From: Pseudocercospora fijiensis CIRAD86 | Lineage: Eukaryota > Ascomycota > Dothideomycetes > Mycosphaerellales > Mycosphaerellaceae | NCBI RefSeq assembly: GCF_000340215.1 | Contig: NW_006921537.1 | Span: forward strand, 957,011 to 1,021,010 | Direction of reading: 5' to 3' | Length of the DNA: 64,000 bases | Part shown: piece by piece, positions 10,784 to 20,664 of the stretch | Position numbering within the stretch: the first letter of the stretch is position 1 | Layout of the letters: each line of letters opens with the position of its first letter | Notes under the pieces: model-generated | What the model was told of the DNA's origin: nothing | What the model saw: the letters and a program-made list of their open reading frames with translations, nothing else | The model's database searches: none | Program-made: the position numbers and the translations under genes

Positions 10784-11362
10784 TTATCGAATCATACATG
10801 ATCCGCCGCGCCGCGCCCTTGGTCTTGTATGCCGTCTGATACTGCCGTCCAGCACTGAAGGTCTCATATCCGCGTACCAGTCATATATCGCGCGCGCGCG
10901 TCTTCTCTTATGCCGCATATCTGTTCGATGTTCTTCTTTCTTTGCGTTCCGTCCAGCTCCCAGTATCGCCGCATATATATCTCCGATGATCTCGTGCTCA
11001 ACGATCACCGAGTCCATCGCGTCCCGGTCAAGTCCATCGTGGTCCAGCTCCAGGAATCCCGGAGTCGTGATGGCGGCACAGCGCCGCACGCTGGAGGCAA
11101 TATGCTACATGATGACAGAGTCAGAGTTAGTAACTTACCGAGTCACGGTAGTCGCGGTCACCTGGAGGTGCAGGTCTGGTCAGCGAAGGAGGTCTGGGTC
11201 TGGCTGCGACGATTACGGCAGCTGACGTGTCGCAGAGTGACAAGCGAAGTCAAATGAAGTGCGACCACCAAGGGTGGAGATGAACAAGGTGAGGGCGAGT
11301 AGTGTGAGGTAGGTGGTGAGGCAAGGCGCGAGGGTAGGAGGGGAGGGAGACGACTTACCCAT
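10784..11362 (-). CDS. Possible small multi-exon gene, unrecognised
   Basis: A putative start exon ATGG (11359-11362) is followed by a strong GTAAGT donor. A second exon (11139-11221, M-A-A-V-I-V-A-A-R-P-R-P-P...) ends before GTAAGTTACTAAC, and a third frame (10784-11104) reads PGFLELDHDGLDRDAMD and VIVEHEIIGDIYAAIL to a stop. Phases agree and give about 135 residues. The weak point is the second intron, only 34 nt with the branch-like TACTAAC directly after the donor, which is too short for normal fungal splicing. A longer alternative intron (GTGACC donor) breaks the frame. It could instead be the 5' leader of a longer transcript. No family is recognised. Confidence 0.3.
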
Positions 11363-11900
11363 AGTGACGGAAGAGAAATGTCGCAGGTGTGTTCTCAGAA
11401 GCGTGTGCCGCCTAGTTTCTGCAGGAAGAGCCTTGTCAGTCTCGGGTCGATTGAGATGCACCAGTGACCAGTCAGAGAGGCAAGGCAGAGTACGGGCGCC
11501 GGGCGGCACGCAGCCCATGCTCGAGGGTGAACTAGAGCTGGGAACAGGTATGCGAGGACTCCACCTTTCTCAGCAGCAGCAAGCCAGTGCAGCGCAGGTC
11601 AGCGGGCAAAGTCAGCGCTCAGCAGCGGGTGCAGCAGACGCCGCTCGGTGGTGCCAGTGCGCATGTACCTGACGATGCCGATGTGACAATGGCACAGTAG
11701 CGTCGTGGTCGAGGCGGAATCGACGTGCTGGCCGGCTGCTGGCTGGCTGGGCAGGACTGCTACGACCGCTGCCCGGTCTGCTGCACGCTGCCTGCCAGTA
11801 GAACTAGAGTTCCGTGACGGTCTCGCGGTCGGCCAGCGGATCAGGGAAGGGACAGGAGCCTCACTCACCTCAGCAGAGTTTCACGTGCGCGAGCGTCGCA

Positions 11901-11942
11901 GCACAGGACAGGACAGGACAGCGCAGCACAGCACAGCACAGC
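11901..11942. repeat. Microsatellite (AGGAC)n followed by (AGCAC)n
   Basis: Three AGGAC-type units run into three AGCAC-type units, seen directly as CAGGACAGGACAGGACAG then CAGCACAGCACAGCACAG. Confidence 0.85.
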
Positions 11943-12293
11943 CGATGCAGGAGCGTGTCTTGGGCGTAGGCGGACGGGATGCCGCTGGCTGCAGCGTGGT
12001 GATCAGAGTGTCGTGTGAGGGCAAAGGCTCTTTGGCTGGCCGCGAATCAGGCGGCGTCGGGGTGTGCAAATGTGTGTGAACGATGGTAAGTGAGACAAGG
12101 GTGGTCGTCGTTAGGTTGTGTCGCTGTTCAGGCAGAGTTCGGGGCAGCAAGCTCGATGCCAAGGAAGTGGATCTGTGGTCGCAGTCTACCGTACGCTGCT
12201 ACGCCACGGCCATTGGCTGCTCCGAGATGACACGGCCGGCCTCTGCCTCTCATCAGTCACTCGGTGTCGACAACAAGTACTGCTACATAATCA

Positions 12294-12324
12294 CCCTGCC
12301 CTGCCCTGCCCTGCCCTGCCCTGC
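12294..12324. repeat. Microsatellite (CCCTG)n, about six units
   Basis: A perfect pentanucleotide array CCCTGCCCTGCCCTG... of about 31 bp. Confidence 0.9.
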
Positions 12325-12504
12325 GTTCACTTGAGACAGCAGGCCGCCTGCACCTACCCATACCAGCCGAGGGGGCGTCGCAGCGAGGGAAGTCGCTGCT
12401 CGCACGCACAGCAGGTACTACGGAGTACTCCATCAGTGCGGTCGCCTCATGAGGAACAGCGGCAGAGCGACAGTCGAAAGCTGGTCTGCAATGTGGATGA
12501 TGTG

Positions 12505-12525
12505 CAGCAGCAGCAGCAGCAGCAG
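12505..12525. repeat. Microsatellite (CAG)7
   Basis: Seven uninterrupted CAG units, in a region where no gene model is supported. Confidence 0.9.
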
Positions 12526-12717
12526 GCCCAACCGTACTGTAGTGTCTGCAGACCAGGCCGTAGAGCTCGCCATCGTGTACACGATACAGACCACCACCAC
12601 CAACCCAACCCCAACGATGACAATTCCGCTGCAGCGCCGGCCCGGTGATCGACAGTTCTCTGCAATATGCATTCTGCAAACCTACATACCCAGCTGCCGC
12701 GGAGGTCGTGGATATTA

Positions 12718-13281
12718 TTAACAGATTGCTGCCGGGACCTTGGTCTCTTCGTCTGCCACATCGAGCTCGTCCTCCGAGCACTCGACGTTGCTTGATTTCG
12801 GCTCTTGCTTTTCATGCAAAGTGCCTTCTCGCATCAGACCGGCTGCAATCCTGCGCCGTTCCCTTTGCCCAGCCAACGAATTCTCTGTCGCTGCCGCATT
12901 CTCGTCAGCATCACGCCACAAGCGAAATCGGCTACTGTATGTTGTCCATCACGGTGGCTTTCGTGAAAAGCGTGATAAATTCAAGGAATCACTCACGCGG
13001 CCACCGCTGTAGGCAGTAGAATAGTGCAACCCCCTCATTCGGCAAGATCATCAGCCTTTCGACAGTTCAGCCCTCCACAGCCTGGCCTGGCTTATTAGTA
13101 CGACATGCATTCCTTTGCTCTCTTCCCGCAGCTTTTCGTGCTCGTGCACGCTGGGATTGCGCCTCTCCTGCAGGCTGACATTAATTCTCCTAGGAAGTCC
13201 GCAGCCGAAAGCACAGTGCGTGTCGGAGCACGTGCCACCGAACATGTCCGTGGCATTGCAAAGCTCTGCTCTCGACGCCAT
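12718..13281 (-). CDS. Possible multi-exon gene, unrecognised (model incomplete)
   Basis: Two coding-like stretches lie on the minus strand. The upstream one starts at ATG 13281 (MASRAELCNATDMFGGTC) and runs through LPRRINVSLQERRNPS. A textbook intron end, TACTAATAAGCCAG near 13100, lies inside it. The downstream one begins after a GTGAGT...ACATACAG intron ending about 12,943 and reads SRFRLWRDADENAAATENS, then RERRRIAAGLMREG and an acidic tail (SEDELDVADEETK) to TAA at 12718. The join between the two parts could not be solved in frame, so exon limits are approximate. No domain is recognised. A decayed gene is possible. Confidence 0.3.
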
Positions 13282-13696
13282 GCCTCGCGTTTAAGAAAGA
13301 CCACTCCGGCAAGCTCCGTTCTGTGGTTGAATACTGGCAATGAACATGTTCACCTTTAGCTGCTCTCCACACGCTGCAACTTGCAAACTTGGCAAACGCC
13401 AAACGAACAGGCTTCAGGCTTCGTGCATCGCGGAAATCTGGCCGTCTGGCGCCTGCACAACTATTACCGATGCTGTGGCATTGGTAAAGCTAGAGATACT
13501 AACAGAACACTTGATCCAGGCAACTCGAGTCGATTTCCTCGACTCGGAGCATTAATGCCCTGCAAAATGTGGTCGACTTGCTCTTGTGCAGCATTTCTAC
13601 TAGGCACAGCATGTTTGCCGAAATTCCTCATCCTTGTACATATCTCCGCATGAAACCTTCCTAGCTTGCGTTCGAAGCCTGAAACGTGATTAAGGA

Positions 13697-14193
13697 CTAC
13701 CACATCTCTGCAGCTAGTATCATTGTGAGCTTGTTCTCCGATCGCAGAGGAGCAACACATGCTACGCGTGCAACTTCGTGGCCTTTCAGAAGCACAAGGT
13801 GTCCAGAGTCATCTCCAAAGAACCCAAGGCAAGGACTCGCAAGCCTGGATCGAATTGAGGCAAGCATTATCAATCAGGTTCTAGACCTTTGGCATACTTC
13901 ACTTGCGTACCTTTGCCAACATCCTCCGGCGATTACCAATTTTCAGGTCCACGGCACCACGAGCACCTCCTGCACGCCCAATTTCTTGTCATGGCTGACA
14001 CATGATGTTTCCAGGATCCGGGCTGCTTGAGGTATCGACGGGCCGTGCGGACACTAGCAGTGTTTCCAGCATGGCCTTTGTTGCGGTTAGGAGTCGACTC
14101 CGTGGAGGATTCTGTCAGCTGTCTTTGAGGAATGAGACCATTCATTAGGAAGCAGCGAAGCTTAGCGTTAATCTCGTGCAACGACAAGAACAT
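13697..14193 (-). CDS. Unrecognised two-exon protein, about 134 residues
   Basis: Exon 1 (13937-14193) starts at ATG 14193 (MFLSLHEINAKLRCFLMNGL) and ends CRRCSWCRGPEN before a GTAATC donor. Exon 2 (13697-13844) follows a TCGATCCAG acceptor in matching phase and reads LASPCLGFFGDDSGHLVLLK, then VARVACVAPLRSENKLTMIL to TAG. The Cys cluster CRRCSWC at the end of exon 1 might bind metal, but no family is recognised. A further exon may follow: coding-like frames continue to about 13,470, but the next intron could not be placed. Codon use looks like its surroundings, with no RIP. Confidence 0.4.
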
Positions 14194-14602
14194 TCATACA
14201 CCTTCACATTGACGGACTAAGATGTTCACAACTTCAATGATCCTTCCGAATACATCTGAGGCAGCTCAATTCAGAACGTGAAGGCAGGGCGACATCGTGA
14301 AAGGCCGCCGGGAGGAAGGGCAGACATCCAACAGAAGTGAATCTGCAATTTGTCTCCCCGAATCTGCCGATACTGTCCCGGGTTTAAAAAATCGCTTGGA
14401 ATCATGAGTTCACGAAACGGAAGTTGCGAGTGTGTGGTGATGGTCCATCTCTGGTTCAGCCCCTCTGCAAGTAGCAGAGGCAGGTACAAAACGCACCTTC
14501 CACCATCGGATCTTGAACTGACTGCACCTGGTCACTACTCCTGGTCTTCGATGAAGACTTCTTCGAGCCGCTAAACCAAATCGAGAAGCATGTGAGAAAG
14601 TG

Positions 14603-15677
14603 ATGATAGATCGTGGAAGGTGCGTACGAGGAAGGAAGTCACATCGGGCGTCTGAGAAAGAGGTAGGTGATGATTTCCTTCAAAGCGAGCGTGACACCTG
14701 ACGAACTAATCCTACAAGGGGAATGGCAGTGACGACGTAGTTGCTGTGCTGCGCTCGCGGTCGTCAAACATTGACACCACAATCCTCAAGCATCGCCAAC
14801 GAAACGACCAATTCACGTGCATAGCTATGAAGTCTCCATATTCGGGATGGCTCTGCGATGACTCAGTGACCAGTTCGCAGATTCGGCTGGCTGCGAAACG
14901 TCCATCCCACTTGACCGAAACTCAGGCCATCCTGGACTATTTCTATAACATGATGTGGCTATCCAAAGTCAAAGACAATCTCAGGCTCTTAGCGGTCGCT
15001 CAGCTTCGCAACACACATTCAGATCATGGTATCATATGGCTTCAGTCGCAGTACAAGTCGATCTACAACCAGAACGACAATCGAAGGCCGTAAGTGAAAC
15101 GGACACCTGATGAAAGCGTTCGAAGACAGCTCTGCTCACTATACCCTGTTTTACAACTAGAAACCTGCAACTCGTCTCGAAAGCATTCCTCGATAACCAT
15201 GGTTTCTATATCTGGCCTGAACATGCAGCTGCGCGCGGCCATTTGGACCCACCTCAAAGCTCAGACTTATCACAACTGAGTTTTGATTTTTGGAATATGA
15301 CCAGACGTCGTCCACAGCATCATTCTCAAGGTCCCATCTACGCCACAGACGCGAGAAATCCGGGAAAGGTGAAGAGAGAGGGCACAAAGAGGTATCGTAA
15401 TGAGACGGAGGAGATCCTGTAAGTGGCATTCATCTGCTTTGCTCGGGACGAGAGATGTACAATTATGGGATGGAGCGAGCACCTCTATTGCTGAGCAGCT
15501 GAGCCACTTCAAGAGGATTGCTAATTTTTCTTTACTGACAGACACTCCAAGCTTGGTGAGATTATACAGGAGTACTTCTACGTTCTCCTGGACACGATCG
15601 ATGCCGCAGATTTGATTGGTGAGCTTCCCGACGAAGCAGAGCTCGAGCGACTTCGGGACCAAGTCATCGGCGGGTGA
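14603..15677 (+). CDS. Unrecognised four-exon protein, about 274 residues
   Basis: Exons 14603-14662, 14719-15089, 15161-15418 and 15542-15677 join in phase, with donors GTAGGT, GTAAGT and GTAAGT, and acceptors CCTACAAG, CAACTAG and CTGACAG. The first intron has the branch-like ACTAATC. The protein includes LTETQAILDYFYNMMWLSKV, then FLDNHGFYIWPEHAAARGHL spanning exon 3, a basic stretch near KVKREGTKRYRNETEEIL, and a helical acidic C-terminus (IIQEYFYVLLDTIDAADLIG). I recognise no domain. The start is uncertain: an alternative first exon (14517-14591) reading VFDEDFFEPLNQIEKH also has a GTGAGA donor and correct phase. Three phase-correct introns make a real gene likely. Confidence 0.55.
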
Positions 15678-16192
15678 GATGACTTCACGCCGTTCAGTAT
15701 GTGGAGGTTGAATGAAGACATCCGTAACGCGGAATTGCAATCCTTCGGCAAAAAACCGAAATGTTCGACGCTACGTTACATGGAATACTGTGTCATTCTT
15801 TGGACAGCACAGCATCCGATGCTTGGAAGTATCACACAATCATTGCAATAGCCGTGGTAATTAGTACGAGGAGTTGATCCTGCAGCAGGAACTAAAATCT
15901 TCGCACTTCAAGATTTCTGGTTCTTGTCACATTGTACCGCCTCATTGATTGGGAACTTGATTCGCAATCGCCGGTATGGACGATGCAAAGGACAAGGACT
16001 TACTAGGTCGCGCAAGTGCAGAGCATACTTCGGTGTCTGGAAGAGGCTGTTGGACGTCGCCGTAAAGTTGGGCCTCGATCGCTACTTCTCACCAGACACT
16101 ACATCAGGCTGCAGAAGCCTTCAAGTCATGTCCTTCTAGGAGAGAATACCAAATTGGAAACACGACAACACGGCGACAGCCACACCGCGAAG

Positions 16193-16236
16193 GGGCGATA
16201 GGGCGATAGGGCGATACGACCATACGACCATACGAC
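16193..16236. repeat. Short tandem repeats (GGGCGATA)n then (CGACCATA)n
   Basis: Three units of GGGCGATA are followed directly by units of CGACCATA, seen by eye. Confidence 0.8.
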
Positions 16237-16721
16237 GAAGGCAGGTAACACGACTATAGTACAAGACGCGTTTAAGCACACTGATAGAGCTTAGAATGAG
16301 GCGAAAGCTTCGCTCGCACTCCTCTAGGTACGCGCTAGCCGCCTATGAGCACATGTTACAGGTGGCACGGAAGGCTCTACGACAATCGTAAACTTAGGCG
16401 ACACCGAATTGTGGGACGCTTTGTATCGAGCACTCGCAGAGATCCAGGAAAGCGCAGGCAGCGAATATTGCGTTCGTCGTCCTGGCCCGCTCGGTGCTCG
16501 TCGTCGCTCGGTACTCGTCGCTTCTGGAACACGTACGGGAAAAAAATGAAACCGAAATAGGAGATAAGCTTGCCTGGATCTCACCTTTCTTCACAGATCA
16601 CCTCACATGCTGACCATTGTCATGATAGATGGGCTATAGGTAGCGAAACGGCTGAATGAAGAAGCCAGCCGCTGGAATAGGCAGTGATTGACACCTATAG
16701 AACGAAACCAGACGATCGATC

Positions 16722-16810
16722 GTGAGCGGCTCGCTAGCTGCGTGGTCGTGGCGCTGGCGGTAAGCGACTCGCTGGCTGTGTGGTCGTACTGTTGGTCGTG
16801 AGCGGCTCGA
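16722..16810. repeat. Tandem repeat, 38-bp period, about 2.3 units
   Basis: GTGAGCGGCTCGCTAGCTG at 16722, GTAAGCGACTCGCTGGCTG at 16760 and GTGAGCGGCTCG at 16798 are spaced 38 bp apart. The GTGAGC/GTAAGC starts look like splice donors, but no gene is supported around them. Confidence 0.65.
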
Positions 16811-17374
16811 CTACAGCACATGTTGTGCTCCAAAGTAGACAACGAAAATGCCAAAGACAGGGCCAAATCACGAACCAGAGCCTCTGTAGCTCTCAGCTTT
16901 CCTCTTCTCTGCTCCCTGCATGAGCTCCCCATAAGTTATTCCTCCGCGCGTCCTAGCAATACGACCTCCAAATATCATGCCATTCCATATCATTCCATGC
17001 CATTCAAGCTGTCTTGACACAGAATCTACTATACACCGGGAGCAAAGCGAAAGCGCGAGCCAGTACTACTTGAGATGTAACTGATGATGTATTCAGAAGA
17101 GGGCCAATCTACAGAAAGCCCAAAGATGAAGTGTGCAGTTGCAGCCTTAGGCATCATGTACGTAACAGACCTACACACACGTGCATCAAGTCACCCCCTT
17201 ATCGCGTACATACGGCCAAACAAAGCAGGCCAAAGGGCCAAAGCAAACAAAGGGGTGTTAGGTGGGTGGAAACAGGCAGTTAAACTGGACAATAGGCATG
17301 TCTTCTATCTATTTAATACTTGGTAGTAGGCTGAGCGGCGCTTTTGATAGCGGCCTTGCAGTCTGCCAAATTCA

Positions 17375-17690
17375 ACCACCAAATAAAGCGGCTATACTAG
17401 TATACTTAAGCTTATTAAGCGGATTAGTAAAGCTATTAGCGATCCAATTACACATACTAATCTAAGTAATGACAATAGTGCTACTAGCGATCTTCTTGCA
17501 GACACAACAAACCCTAGCACCCATATACCCAGTACGGCTATTAACACTCGTAGATTGAGTAACAGCGACAGCCAACTGATTATCTTCGTATAGCGTAATA
17601 GGCCCAACAGTGCCCTTATAACCAATCTCTTCCAACAACCGAGCCAGCAAACAAGAGAGCGTTGGTACAGAGAGATTGCAGCTCGACGCG
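17375..17690 (-). mobile_element. Copia retrotransposon remnant (RNase H end of pol)
   Basis: The minus-strand frame reads ARLLEEIGYKGTVGPITLYE, then EDNQLAVAVTQSTSVNSRTG. This matches the Ty1/Copia RNase H signature (LY-x-DNQ-A, then N-S-R-T before a conserved His region). The rest of pol is absent and no LTRs were found. Downstream (17,375-17,470) the sequence is TA-rich with CTA/TAG words, like the RIP-mutated blocks further on. It is a truncated, mutated scrap that abuts the broken gene at 17,718. Confidence 0.7.
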
Positions 17691-17717
17691 GCAGCGTGCA
17701 ATTGCGTGCGTACACAC

Positions 17718-18183
17718 ATGGACAGCAAGCACTTCGACACACACGCAGACAGCCTGATGAGAACAAACAAGGTGCCGGACAAGACCAAGACCAGGAGAGA
17801 GGATGAGGGCAGCGAGAAGTCACAGCAGCCAGTTACTGCCAGAGTACAAGTTCCACGGCGACTGCATTGGCTTGGGAAACTTCAGCGGGATATCAATAAT
17901 CCTCAAGTCTCCGATTTCGATGTATGCAAGATCCTAAAATACCAGTCAGAACGTGTAGCAGAGGAGCTGCAAGTGCTTGAGGCAAGAATGCGGGACATCA
18001 AGTCAAAGCAGGATGTCATCAACAGGCTCTGGTCGTACATGTCGTTCATTGCGAAGGAAGAAGGATGTAGGCAATGTGATGACGTTTCTGGCTGGGCGTT
18101 CGTTTGTTGAGCACATAGAAGAGCTTCGCAAGTTGAGGGAAGAGGGTTTCAAGCTGGAGCGTCCGGATGAGCGAGCAGTGTAG
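17718..18183 (+). pseudogene. Frameshifted coiled-coil protein fragment, unrecognised
   Basis: From ATG 17718 one frame reads through a charged N-terminus to LHWLGKLQRDINNPQVSDFD and a strong coiled coil (SERVAEELQVLEARMRDIKS), up to SYMSFIAKE near 18055. The next frame then continues the same kind of sequence (NVMTFLAGRSFVEHIEELRK, then LREEGFKLERPDERAV) to TAG at 18181-18183. A single extra base near 18,052-18,062 would explain the switch; no intron fits. The Copia remnant lies just upstream, so the 5' end may also be lost. No family is recognised. Confidence 0.45.
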
Positions 18184-18561
18184 GACGAGGACGAGGCGAA
18201 GATGCTGAAGTTGAATCCTGCCGTGGGTATAAAGTAGCAGTACCAGAACCAGATTCGTCGTGACCGAAATGGTATGAAATGGTATTGGTGGTGGTGGTAG
18301 TGGTTGTAGTGATGTTTCCAACTGAGAAGTGGAAGGCACGGCTACACCCGCAATGTCCGTGCTGCGCAGCGCGTCACCCGCCGCAGCCTCCAAAGCGATC
18401 TCCGTCGTTGCATGTGAACATTGCCATCAACCCAACGTGACTTCCTCCAACAACCACTTCCAGCTTCCAGCCTTCAAATCCACCATCAACACCACCTCAC
18501 CATACATTGCACACCCAGTCGTCAAAATTGCGCGCACATCCCAAATCCACACGCCCAAAAG

Positions 18562-19434
18562 ATGGCGGAAAACGAATGCTCCCAAATCCTCCGCCAGCTA
18601 CACAGCTTCAAAGACGAACACGATGCCCGAACCCACTCAACCGCGCTCCTCTCACGCGCAAAGCTCGCCCTCCTGAAACTCAACGCCCTCGTCCCCCACG
18701 ACGAGATTTCCCCCTCACAACTGAACCTCGCCATCAGCGTGCTCGAAACCGGCGCACTCCTCAGCATCCAACTCAAAGACACCGAAGCCTTCACACGCTA
18801 CTTCCAACAACTACAACCCTTCTACGCCATCCCCGCATCGCGAAGACAGCAAAGTAATGAGGGAAAAGTCACGGGATTGTATTTGTTGCTGCTGTTGAGT
18901 GTGGGTGATTATGCGGGCTTTCATACTGTGCTTGAGGGTTTGCAGACGAGTAGTGGGAAGGATCAGATCGAGAAGGATGAGTTTATTCAGTATCCTGTCA
19001 GACTGGAACAGGCGCTGATGGAAGGGAGTTATGATAAGGTTTGGGGAGAGACGAAGGCGGAGAGGGTGCCGAGTGCGGAGTTTGCCGTTTTCTCAGAGGT
19101 ATGGTGTTGAGAGATCACAGGTTTGAGGATTTGTTTACTGACATGGCTGTTGCAGGTCCTCATCGACACCATTCGATCCGAAATTGCATCTTGCTCCGAA
19201 CGCGCTTACCCTTCTCTCCCCATCTCGAACACGAAGAACCTGCTCTTCCTCGACTCCGAAGGCGCGGTCATCCAATTCGCAAAGGCAAGAGGCTGGGTCG
19301 CGAAGGATGGTAGGGTCTACTTCCCACAACAGGAAGCTGATGCATTGGCGGCCGAGAAGGATGTCATGAGCAACAGCGACGTGGTGATTGAGAACACGTT
19401 GGGCTATGCGAGGAAGCTGGAGACTATTGTGTAA
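18562..19434 (+). CDS. RPN12: 26S proteasome regulatory subunit Rpn12 (PSMD8)
   Basis: Exons 18562-19098 and 19156-19434 join in phase across a GTATGG...GTTGCAG intron of 57 nt, giving 271 residues (yeast Rpn12 has 274). Recognisable parts are the helical N-terminus, GLYLLLLLSVGDYAGFHTVL, IQYPVRLEQALMEGSYDKVW and LIDTIRSEIASCSERAYPSL, which follow the CSN8/PSMD8 family pattern, and a C-terminal winged-helix-like part ending TLGYARKLETIV. Rpn12 is the last subunit to join the proteasome lid and is needed for degradation of ubiquitinated proteins. The start MAENECSQILRQL was chosen because it is the first ATG in the frame and family members begin close to this helix. Confidence 0.92.
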
Positions 19435-20216
19435 TACTCTGCTCTTGGATGCGGATGAATTTATCTCAAGGAAATATCCACGCCGTCTACGATGGGGATA
19501 GCATCGTGGACAAGAAGCGAAGCAGAGCTTGGAAGCGCACTTCCATGAGGCAACTGATCCTCATCCAGACCTCGAAGGAGAACTGGCCTTAATCGCAGAC
19601 ACCCGACCTAGATGGCTTAGCGAGGGCCAAAGGACTAGAGCCAGGAGTATGTACAATTAGAGCGAGTACGTATGGATCAAGAGCATGAATCTCGCTAATG
19701 CGGGGCCCATCCTTCCTTCCTCACTTCCTTCTTTCGTCCTTCGCGTGCAAAACCTCATTCTTGGCTGCAGAGAGTACAATATGTAGTAGAGAGCAGGGTT
19801 TGAGAACGGCTGAATAATCACATGGATCCTACACAAAATCCCTTCGTCCTACTGACACGGCACTGACTTCTACATGTGTAAAGATGGAATAGTCGATTCT
19901 GGCTTTCCTTGCTTTGGACCCGGATATTCTCTAGGGCTCTACGCCACGGTTGAAGAAATTGTGCGCCACTTGTCCAGAATACGATGCCATAAACACCCAA
20001 GAAGAGAAGAAGTCTTGCCGTGGATGGAAAAGCATCGAAGCTCTTCCTCTTTGTTACAGCTGCAAAGATAGTCTGATGGTCATCGATATCTGATGCATCT
20101 TTCCCCCATCCCCTGTCCACCCAAGCCCACGAAGCCAACCAGAACATACCCAATCAGGATACTTTCAATTCTCGAACTCCCAACTTCGCCTTCCCGAAGT
20201 CGAGATATGCCTCAGC
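19435..20216. other. Intergenic region without a supported gene
   Basis: These 782 bp lie downstream of RPN12. They contain T/C tracts near 19,710 (CCTTCCTTCCTCACTTCC). Short frames show no consistent coding pattern. I see nothing else. Confidence 0.45.
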
Positions 20217-20618
20217 TCATGTTCCTGTATGACTCCTCCCGTCAAGCTGTCTTCGCTTCTCATGATGGGCCCGGATATCCTTCAACTTTTCAGCCGACCA
20301 TGGACCATCATCATGAATATGCAGACATCTATCGTCCATATAACCGAACATGCTGCGAGTCCGAGGTTGCTGCCACTCGTACTTCTCAATAAGACGATCC
20401 TGAAGGGCGGCTGCTGTGATGACTTCTGCACTTGATCGTCTCCAGGTAGAGTCAGATTGGAGGAAGAGGCGGAAGTCCAGGCCGGAACCTGGAATACAGA
20501 TCGCTAGACACTTTTCGGCAATATCCTCAAACGTCAAGCCACCGTCGTTGTGAATGTGTCTGGTCTCGAAGCGTCCTTTGTCTCGAAGATGGAGGGGAGA
20601 AGGCGCGGCACGCGGCAT
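20217..20618 (-). CDS. Hypothetical protein, 133 residues
   Basis: A single ATG-started minus-strand frame (MPRAAPSPLHLRDKGRFETR...) reads GGLTFEDIAEKCLAICIPGS and EVITAAALQDRLIEKYEWQ, with a balanced mix of residues, then a charged C-terminus. No domain is recognised. It lies 46 bp downstream of the Avo2-like gene on the same strand, so its promoter would have to lie in or close to that gene's 3' end. That spacing is tight and leaves open that it is a chance frame or an extension of a larger unit. Confidence 0.4.
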   Translation of the reverse strand: MPRAAPSPLHLRDKGRFETRHIHNDGGLTFEDIAEKCLAICIPGSGLDFRLFLQSDSTWRRSSAEVITAAALQDRLIEKYEWQQPRTRSMFGYMDDRCLHIHDDGPWSAEKLKDIRAHHEKRRQLDGRSHTGT

Positions 20619-20664
20619 TCATCTTGGCGGTCTTTTGAACGAGCGCAAGTGAATCTTCCTCTTC

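Larger units (their letters stand above)
11363..12717. other. GC-rich, repeat-bearing region with no supported gene
   Basis: About 1.35 kb of GC-rich sequence holds several simple repeats and purine/pyrimidine tracts. On the minus strand the sequence before 11362 contains splice-like motifs (CTTCCTGCAG near 11417), which would suit a spliced 5' leader of the small gene downstream. Frames here are Arg/Ser/Cys-rich and look like chance openings. Confidence 0.35.
15678..17374. other. Region without a supported gene; possible decayed frames
   Basis: Near 15,975-16,140 three overlapping frames each carry short coding-like pieces (MDDAKDKDLLGRA; GVWKRLLDVAVKLGLDRYF), as if a frameshifted gene, perhaps ankyrin-like, had decayed here. 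No continuous model results. The rest holds two small tandem repeats, listed separately, and otherwise nothing I can support. Confidence 0.3.

Noticed and set aside
17392..17823. 143-codon hydrophobic minus-strand frame resembling a membrane protein
   Set aside because: Out-of-frame reading of the Copia RNase H remnant, which has specific family motifs in the neighbouring frame.
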